Shown here piece by piece: positions 52,616-57,889 of a stretch of 57,889 nt of DNA. Every line of letters starts with the position of its first letter. Position 1 is the stretch's first letter. Source of the stretch: an uncultured Desulfovibrio sp. (GTDB lineage Bacteria; Desulfobacterota; Desulfovibrionia; Desulfovibrionales; Desulfovibrionaceae); NCBI GenBank assembly GCA_947038175.1, contig CAMQVJ010000004.1, positions 1 to 57,889 on the forward strand. Reading direction: 5' to 3'. The notes beneath the pieces were generated by a model. That model did not search any database, had not been told where the DNA came from, and saw nothing but the letters and a program-made list of their open reading frames with translations. The position numbers were made by a program, and so were the translations under genes.

Positions 52616-54967
52616 ATGACAAATAGAAAACAAAGCCTCATGGATAGCACAAAAAATGCTGACACTCAAGAACTGCGAGGTTCTTTAGAGCGTGTCGTAT
52701 TCCACAATGAAGAAAATGGATATACCATTTTCCGCTTGCGCCCTGAAGGAAAAGTAGACGTTGAAACGGTGGTGGGCACCATGCAATCCCCACAAACAGG
52801 TGCACATTTATGTATACAAGGTCGCTATACCAATCATCCAAAATTCGGGCGACAATTGCAAATGGACACCTATTCAGAAGAACGCCCTTCCACCTCCGAG
52901 GGTATACGCCTCTTTTTAGCTTCGGGTTGTATTAAAGGAATAGGTCCAAAATGGGCAGAACGCATAGTGGTGCATTTTGGGACAGAGACCTTTCAAGTTT
53001 TAGACACAGACCCTGACAAACTTCTTGATATCGCACGTTTTGGGCAAAAAAGATTAGACGCTGTAAAAATTTCTTGGGCAAAACATAAAGGCATCCGAGA
53101 CCTCATGGTGTTTCTACAAGAACACGGTATTGGGCCAGCCTTTTCCTTTAGAATTTATAAGCATTACGAACAAGCATCCCTCACCGTTGTCAAAGAAAAC
53201 CCTTATCGTCTCGCCATGGATATTTTTGGCATAGGCTTTCACACGGCGGATAATTTGGCTTTGCGCCTTGGTTTTGAGCATAATAGCGCCCTTCGTGCTG
53301 AAGCAGGGCTTTTATATACGCTCATGGAAATAACCAATGAAGGACATATTTATTACCCTAAAGATAAATTAATTGACAAAACATCAAGCACTCTTGATAT
53401 CGATCACGACTTAGTCACTGGTGCCGTGGCCATGCTTCTACGTGATGAGCGCATTATCGTTGAAGATTTTGGCGACCACGAAGGTGTATATCTTACCCGC
53501 TATCATACCTATGAATCAAAAATAGCCTTTTACCTAAAACGGCTTTTGCTTTCCCCTCGTTCCATTCATTTTAAAGACGCAAAAAGCACCGTGGAAAATG
53601 TTCTTGCTAAAATGAAAATCAATTTAGCGGAAGAACAAAAAGAAGCTGTTTTCACATCAACCCGTTCAAAAGTTATGGTTTTAACAGGTGGGCCTGGAAC
53701 AGGAAAAACAACGATTCTTAATGCCATTATTCAGGTATTTCAAAGCTCTGCTGCAAAAATATTATTAGCAGCCCCAACGGGACGAGCCGCAAAAAGAATA
53801 ACTGAAACAAGTGGCTGTGAAGCAAAAACCATTCACAGACTTTTAGAATTTAGTCCAAAAGAAGAAGGCTTTGGCAGAAACGAAAATAACCCTTTAGCAT
53901 GCGGTTTATTGGTTGTTGATGAAGCTTCCATGATGGACACCATGCTCATGTTTCAGCTTATCAAAGCCGCTCCAATGGGGGCAACTATCATCTTTGTTGG
54001 TGACATAAACCAGCTCCCATCTGTTGGCCCAGGCAATGTGCTGCGAGATATTATAGCCTCTGGCGCTGTGCCTGTTGTTGAACTGGTCGAAGTTTTCCGT
54101 CAAGCGGCAGAAAGCGATATTATTTGCAACGCTCACATGATTAATAAGGGTGAATTCCCCGTTATTCGAAAAGGTTTAAAAACAGATTTCTTCTTTTTCA
54201 AACAAGACGACGGTGAAAAAGTAGTCGATCTTATTGTTGATTTAATTAAAAATAGAATACCGAAAAACTTTAAGTTTAAGCCCGATGAAATTCAAGTGCT
54301 TTGTCCTATGACAAAAGGAAGCACAGGCACAATAAACTTAAATAAACAGCTTCAGCTCGCTTTGAATAGCAATACAGTCAATATTGCTCGTGGGGAAAAA
54401 GTATTCAAACTCCACGATAAAGTAATGCAAATACGGAACAATTACGATAAAGATGTCTTCAATGGCGATATGGGACATATTATTATCATGGATCCAGAAG
54501 AGCGTGAACTCACCATTCGATTTGATGATAGAAATGTACTGTATTCCTTTGAGGAATTAGATGAGGTTGTCCCTGCCTACGCCATCACAATTCACAAATC
54601 ACAGGGCGGCGAATATCCTGTGGTTATTATACCAATTCTCATGCAACACTATGTCATGCTTGAAAGAAATCTTATTTATACTGCGGTGACACGTGGTAAA
54701 AGTCTGGTAGTTTTAGTAGGGCAAACAAAAGCCTTGCAAATGGGTGTTCATAATAATAAAATCCGTAAGCGTTATACATGGCTTGCTCGAAGACTTGCTG
54801 AAAATGACGAGTCATTACGAATGGACATGCTGCCTCTTACAAAAAAAGAAGATCGAGAAGAAGTTTCACCTTCCATGCCTTTAGATTATGACGATGATTA
54901 CAATAACCTCCAACCTTTAGATGAAGAAATTCCGTTTTTTGATGATTTTGAACCAGAAAATGGATAA
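52616..54967 (+). CDS. recD2: RecD2-type ATP-dependent DNA helicase
   Basis: A helicase of about 783 aa, superfamily 1B, 5'-3'. The N-terminal OB-like and helix-hairpin-helix region (GCIKGIGPKWAERIVVHFG) is typical of RecD2 and absent from RecBCD RecD. Motif I is VMVLTGGPGTGKTTILNAII, followed by APTGRAAKRI, LLVVDEASMMD (II), FVGDINQLPSVGPGNVLRDI (III), VELVEVFRQAAES (IV), AITIHKSQGGEYPVVIIPIL (V) and IYTAVTRGKSLVVLVGQ (VI). It acts in DNA repair outside RecBCD. AAGGA lies 6 nt before the ATG at 52616, better than the ATG at 52601. The C-terminal acidic tail is short. NlpC/P60 follows 31 bp downstream. Confidence 0.94.
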   Translation: MTNRKQSLMDSTKNADTQELRGSLERVVFHNEENGYTIFRLRPEGKVDVETVVGTMQSPQTGAHLCIQGRYTNHPKFGRQLQMDTYSEERPSTSEGIRLFLASGCIKGIGPKWAERIVVHFGTETFQVLDTDPDKLLDIARFGQKRLDAVKISWAKHKGIRDLMVFLQEHGIGPAFSFRIYKHYEQASLTVVKENPYRLAMDIFGIGFHTADNLALRLGFEHNSALRAEAGLLYTLMEITNEGHIYYPKDKLIDKTSSTLDIDHDLVTGAVAMLLRDERIIVEDFGDHEGVYLTRYHTYESKIAFYLKRLLLSPRSIHFKDAKSTVENVLAKMKINLAEEQKEAVFTSTRSKVMVLTGGPGTGKTTILNAIIQVFQSSAAKILLAAPTGRAAKRITETSGCEAKTIHRLLEFSPKEEGFGRNENNPLACGLLVVDEASMMDTMLMFQLIKAAPMGATIIFVGDINQLPSVGPGNVLRDIIASGAVPVVELVEVFRQAAESDIICNAHMINKGEFPVIRKGLKTDFFFFKQDDGEKVVDLIVDLIKNRIPKNFKFKPDEIQVLCPMTKGSTGTINLNKQLQLALNSNTVNIARGEKVFKLHDKVMQIRNNYDKDVFNGDMGHIIIMDPEERELTIRFDDRNVLYSFEELDEVVPAYAITIHKSQGGEYPVVIIPILMQHYVMLERNLIYTAVTRGKSLVVLVGQTKALQMGVHNNKIRKRYTWLARRLAENDESLRMDMLPLTKKEDREEVSPSMPLDYDDDYNNLQPLDEEIPFFDDFEPENG

Positions 54968-54998
54968 TTTTTAGATATAGAAAAAACAGGACACAAGC

Positions 54999-56435
54999 AT
55001 GAATACGAGAGCCTTGATAAACTTCTTGAGAACCTCCCCGTCCTTATTGTCAGAGAAAGGATTTGGAGTCATAGAGAAAAATTATAATCCCTTTTTACAA
55101 AATACAATGCGCATTTTCATGCTTTGTCTTTTCTTAGGAATTTCTGCCTGCTCAACAAGCTCCAAGGTCGAGATTGCAGACGGACTAAACCACGAAATTG
55201 ACGACGTGAGAAATATTCCCCAAAATCCGCTGTTCTTTTTAACGAATAATAAGACACAAAACCCAGACGCCCTTCTTATTTCTCAAGAAAAAAGTGCCGA
55301 AGAATTAGAAAAATTCCGAACCATGTTTTTTAGTGCTTGGCAACAAAACAAGGTAACAAAAGGGCATATCCCTTATTTCAAATCAATACTGAATGTACCT
55401 TATGCTAAACGTGGCTATGCCGAAAATTTACAAAAATGGACCAATGCTCATTTTGCAGTTCTTGCTCGTAATGCCGATTACGAAAACGCACCAACAATGG
55501 CAAAAAATGCGATTATAACAAGCTCTACAGCATTACGAGTCGCACCAACAACACGCCCTTATTTCTATCAGCCTAAAAAACCGGGGACTGCCTACCCTTT
55601 TGATATGTTCCAAAATTCCTCATTATCCCTTGGTACGCCGATAAAAGTCTTTCATGTCTCTAAGGATAAGCAGTGGTATTATGTAGAATCAGCAAGTGCA
55701 GCGGGTTGGGTTTTTACCAAAGATTTAGCCTTTGTTGACGAGTCATTTATGGCTTTGTGGCAGAAGAGCGCTCAGTTTGCCGCCATCACGCAAGATGAGC
55801 TTGAATTCACTTCAGACGATTTTCAAGCCCTTGTTTCCATGGGAACAGTTCTGCCTATTATCACGAACAATAAAGAAACCTTTACGGTTTCTTTTCCCTA
55901 TCGCAGTATATCAGGAAATGTAGGCACAAGCATTATTGATATTTCAAAAAAACAAGCAGCCTTACAGCCACTTCCTTTTACCGCTAGAAACATGGCAGAG
56001 TTAGGCTCTTCCTTAATGGGAAATCTCTATGGATGGGGCGGATTATATGGGAATAGAGACTGCTCCTCTACCCTGCAAGATTTATGCACAGTTTTCGGTA
56101 TTTGGTTACCTAGAAATTCTAGGGCACAAGCCCAAATAGGCGAAGTTATTTCTTTGGCGAATATGACAACTAAGGAAAAAGAAAAGGAAATTTTGAAAAA
56201 AGCAATTCCTTTCCAAAGCTTCATTTTTCTACCAGGTCACATCGGTTTATACGTCGGGGAATATAAAGGGCAAGCCGTTATGCTGCATAATGTTTGGGGC
56301 ATACGCCTAAAAAATAATGGACGCTTTGTGGTTGGTAAAACGGTTATCACTTCTTTATACCCTGGCATGGAAAACCCCGCTGCAGTGCAGAGCCTCATGA
56401 AGCGAGTACAGTCTTTCAACATAATCGCCCGATAA
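54999..56435 (+). CDS. NlpC/P60-family lipoprotein with SH3b domains
   Basis: A 478-aa exported cell-wall peptidase. The lipobox LFLGISACS lies at about residues 44-52. An N-terminal cap region comes next, then an SH3b domain (STALRVAPTTRPYFYQPKKP, WYYVESASAAGWVFTKDLAF), a second SH3b-like segment and the C-terminal NlpC/P60 domain with the catalytic Cys in NRDCSSTLQDLCTVFGIWLP (near 354), His in GHIGLYVG (near 413) and the third residue in VMLHNVWGIR. This is the clip-SH3b1-SH3b2-NlpC layout known from a structurally solved Desulfovibrio vulgaris gamma-D-glutamyl-diamino-acid endopeptidase. ACAGGACACAAGC precedes the ATG at 54999; a later ATG nearer the lipobox has no ribosome site, so a ~35-residue extension precedes the signal peptide. 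Confidence 0.91.
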   Translation: MNTRALINFLRTSPSLLSEKGFGVIEKNYNPFLQNTMRIFMLCLFLGISACSTSSKVEIADGLNHEIDDVRNIPQNPLFFLTNNKTQNPDALLISQEKSAEELEKFRTMFFSAWQQNKVTKGHIPYFKSILNVPYAKRGYAENLQKWTNAHFAVLARNADYENAPTMAKNAIITSSTALRVAPTTRPYFYQPKKPGTAYPFDMFQNSSLSLGTPIKVFHVSKDKQWYYVESASAAGWVFTKDLAFVDESFMALWQKSAQFAAITQDELEFTSDDFQALVSMGTVLPIITNNKETFTVSFPYRSISGNVGTSIIDISKKQAALQPLPFTARNMAELGSSLMGNLYGWGGLYGNRDCSSTLQDLCTVFGIWLPRNSRAQAQIGEVISLANMTTKEKEKEILKKAIPFQSFIFLPGHIGLYVGEYKGQAVMLHNVWGIRLKNNGRFVVGKTVITSLYPGMENPAAVQSLMKRVQSFNIIAR

Positions 56436-56594
56436 AGCAATTTTTCCCTTTCAAAGTACTTAATTATGGCTGCAAAGTTAATCAATATAAATTTTAGTCT
56501 ATTAACAAATATTGAAAAGTATTTTTAAACGGGAAAAATCCCTCTTCTAAATTGATATATAAAGCAATAATATAATATTTCTACGGAGAAAAAT

Positions 56595-57479
56595 ATGAGT
56601 AAACTTAAAAGCATGACTGGTTTTGGGCGTTCTGTTCAAAATAAAGATAATTATAATCTTATTTTTGAAGTGCGCAGTGTGAATGGACGCTTTCTTGACA
56701 TAAAATGGCGTTTACCGTCCCTCGTACGTTCCTACGAAAATCTTTTTGAAAAAATTGTTCGTCAATACGCATCACGTGGTCGTGTCGAAATTTCCCTCTC
56801 CTTACAAAACAACGCAAAAGCAGATTCCGTTAGTTTCGACAGCATACAAGCAACTACAATGATTGACTCATTGTCAAACTTTGCTCAAAACCGTAAGGAA
56901 ACATTCTCACTCGATTATAATAACTTATTGCGCATTTCTTCTTTATGGACAGGAAGCGAAGAAGAAATAGGTGATGATTTTATTCAATTTACTCAAGACG
57001 CCCTCAAGGAAGCTTTGGCAGATTGGAGCAGCTCACGAATGAGCGAAGCAAGCGACCTAAGTGAAGACCTACAAAAACGATTCATAAGAATGCAAGACTG
57101 GCTACGTCAAATTGAAGAACGTGCACCCCAAATAAAAGAAGCACGCTTTGCATCTGTTAAAGACAGATTACAGGAAGTGCTTGTTTCCCTAGAAAGTACT
57201 TTAGATGAAAGTCGTTTTTTACAAGAAATGGTTATCTTATCTGACAAATTAGATGTGAGCGAAGAAATGACAAGACTGCATTCCCATTTCAAACGCCTTG
57301 ATACCCTTCTAAAAGCAGGTGATGATGCAGGCAGAAAACTTGATTTCACTTTGCAAGAATGTTTTCGAGAAATAAACACCTGTGGCAATAAAATTCAAGA
57401 CGCAGAACTTTCTATATTAGTCGTAGAATTTAAAAATGAACTCGAAAAATGTCGTGAACAAGTTCAAAATTTAGAATAA
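56595..57479 (+). CDS. yicC: YicC-family endoribonuclease
   Basis: A 294-aa member of the YicC/YloC family, shown in E. coli to be an RNA endonuclease acting on small RNAs. The start [18 protein letters not shown] with [17 protein letters not shown] is the YicC_N domain. The end [20 protein letters not shown] with [20 protein letters not shown] and CREQVQNLE is the DUF1732 domain. ACGGAGAAAA precedes the ATG. It lies 11 bp before remA. In many bacteria yicC-remA-gmk is a conserved run; gmk would be expected next but the window ends. Confidence 0.94.
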   Translation: MSKLKSMTGFGRSVQNKDNYNLIFEVRSVNGRFLDIKWRLPSLVRSYENLFEKIVRQYASRGRVEISLSLQNNAKADSVSFDSIQATTMIDSLSNFAQNRKETFSLDYNNLLRISSLWTGSEEEIGDDFIQFTQDALKEALADWSSSRMSEASDLSEDLQKRFIRMQDWLRQIEERAPQIKEARFASVKDRLQEVLVSLESTLDESRFLQEMVILSDKLDVSEEMTRLHSHFKRLDTLLKAGDDAGRKLDFTLQECFREINTCGNKIQDAELSILVVEFKNELEKCREQVQNLE

Positions 57480-57490
57480 AAGAGGAATAT

Positions 57491-57826
57491 ATGGCAAATG
57501 AAAATCTTGTAAATATCGGTTTAGGAAACTATATTCTCACGTCAAGAGTGGTCGCTATTCTAAACCCTGCTTCCTCCCCCATGCGTCGCCTTCGTGAAGA
57601 TGCCAAGACAGAAAGTAGACTCGTGGACGCAACTCAAGGTAGAAAAACAAGATCCATCATAGTACTTGACTCTAACCATGTGGTTTTATCCTCTGTTTTG
57701 CCAGATACCATGGGACAACGCTTTCTCTCTGCAATTCATAATATTGACAATAAAGAAAGCTATCTAGATGACGCCGATGAAAATGAAGAAAACGATAACG
57801 AGGAAGAAGACAGTAAATTGAAATGA
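57491..57826 (+). CDS. remA: RemA-like DUF370 protein with acidic tail
   Basis: A 111-aa protein. Residues 1-85 match the DUF370/RemA family ([61 protein letters not shown]). RemA regulates biofilm matrix genes in Bacillus by binding DNA as a ring-shaped oligomer; in other phyla the role is less clear. The last ~20 residues are a strongly acidic tail ([19 protein letters not shown]) longer than the usual ~90-aa protein. AGAGGAATAT precedes the ATG. It is co-transcribed with yicC. A palindromic element starts just after it. Confidence 0.92.
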   Translation: MANENLVNIGLGNYILTSRVVAILNPASSPMRRLREDAKTESRLVDATQGRKTRSIIVLDSNHVVLSSVLPDTMGQRFLSAIHNIDNKESYLDDADENEENDNEEEDSKLK

Positions 57827-57840
57827 CATGTCTCGTAAAT

Positions 57841-57889
57841 ACGTCATTCCAATCTGGGAGGCTCTGCCTCCCAGTCCCTCCGCCAAAGG
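57841..57889 (+). repeat. Palindromic MITE/REP-like element, copy E (cut by window end)
   Basis: ACGTCATTCCAATCT (57841-57855), GGGAGGCTCTGCCTCCC (57856-57872) and CCGCCAAAGG reproduce the left end of copy A. The remainder lies past the right edge, 14 bp and more after the remA stop. Confidence 0.75.

Overview
The window is an AT-rich bacterial chromosome segment whose gene content best fits a low-GC member of the Desulfovibrionaceae (sulfate/sulfite-reducing Desulfobacterota). The pointers are a single-chain pyruvate:ferredoxin oxidoreductase, an RNase E/G with a long N-terminal extension, tandem HesB/IscA-like proteins of which one has an in-frame UGA, an arginine decarboxylase beside a carboxynorspermidine-type dehydrogenase, a clip/SH3b/NlpC-P60 lipoprotein, a sigma-54 flagellar hook promoter and many small lineage-type hypothetical proteins. 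The lineage is inferred from gene content only; no rRNA is present.

Layout. Positions 1-1715 are the right end of an integrated element: an excisionase-like gene, a tyrosine integrase and, at 1671-1715, the 3' half of a tRNA-Arg(CCU) gene left as an attachment-site remnant, followed by that tRNA's terminator. The rest of the element lies off the left edge. Host housekeeping genes follow: a secreted nuclease, ssb, cysS, an M48/TPR protease, hslV, a zinc-ribbon membrane protein, two HesB/IscA-like genes, pyrR, prmA and the RNase E/G gene. After a ~1.1 kb gap with a palindromic repeat element come 5-formyl-THF cyclo-ligase, dsbD, an MBOAT O-acyltransferase with its membrane-anchored partner, a hybrid histidine kinase with three duplicated PAS units, an ArsR regulator and a YbjQ-domain protein. 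Central metabolism (pyruvate:ferredoxin oxidoreductase) and polyamine synthesis (carboxynorspermidine dehydrogenase, speA) follow, then flgE, two small unknown genes, a PerM-type transporter, cardiolipin synthase, an unknown protein, an EF-G paralogue, rsmA, an HPP membrane protein, a two-cluster ferredoxin protein and a ZraP-like periplasmic protein with 30-bp tandem repeats. The right part holds a metallophosphoesterase, a GntR/FCD regulator divergent from a D-cysteine desulfhydrase or L-cysteate sulfo-lyase and ridA, then aroK-aroC, recD2, an NlpC/P60 lipoprotein and yicC-remA.

Main points of interest. (1) The gene at 8810-9139 reads through an in-frame UGA exactly where the family's conserved Cys sits, has a perfect Shine-Dalgarno at the upstream ATG, and carries a bacterial-SECIS-like hairpin just downstream. 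It is very probably a HesB-like selenoprotein that standard gene calling would truncate. (2) A family of modular palindromic elements with terminal inverted repeats (MITE- or REP-like) occurs five times. One copy separates the two polyamine genes, one is a nested composite, one abuts the sigma-54 promoter of flgE, and one begins at the right edge after remA. (3) The desulfhydrase/sulfo-lyase and ridA genes form a coherent enamine-releasing and enamine-detoxifying module with a clear promoter and an operator-like palindrome. (4) Several junctions carry unusually large nested hairpins that look like bidirectional terminators.

No CRISPR array, rRNA, complete tRNA or insertion-sequence transposase was seen.
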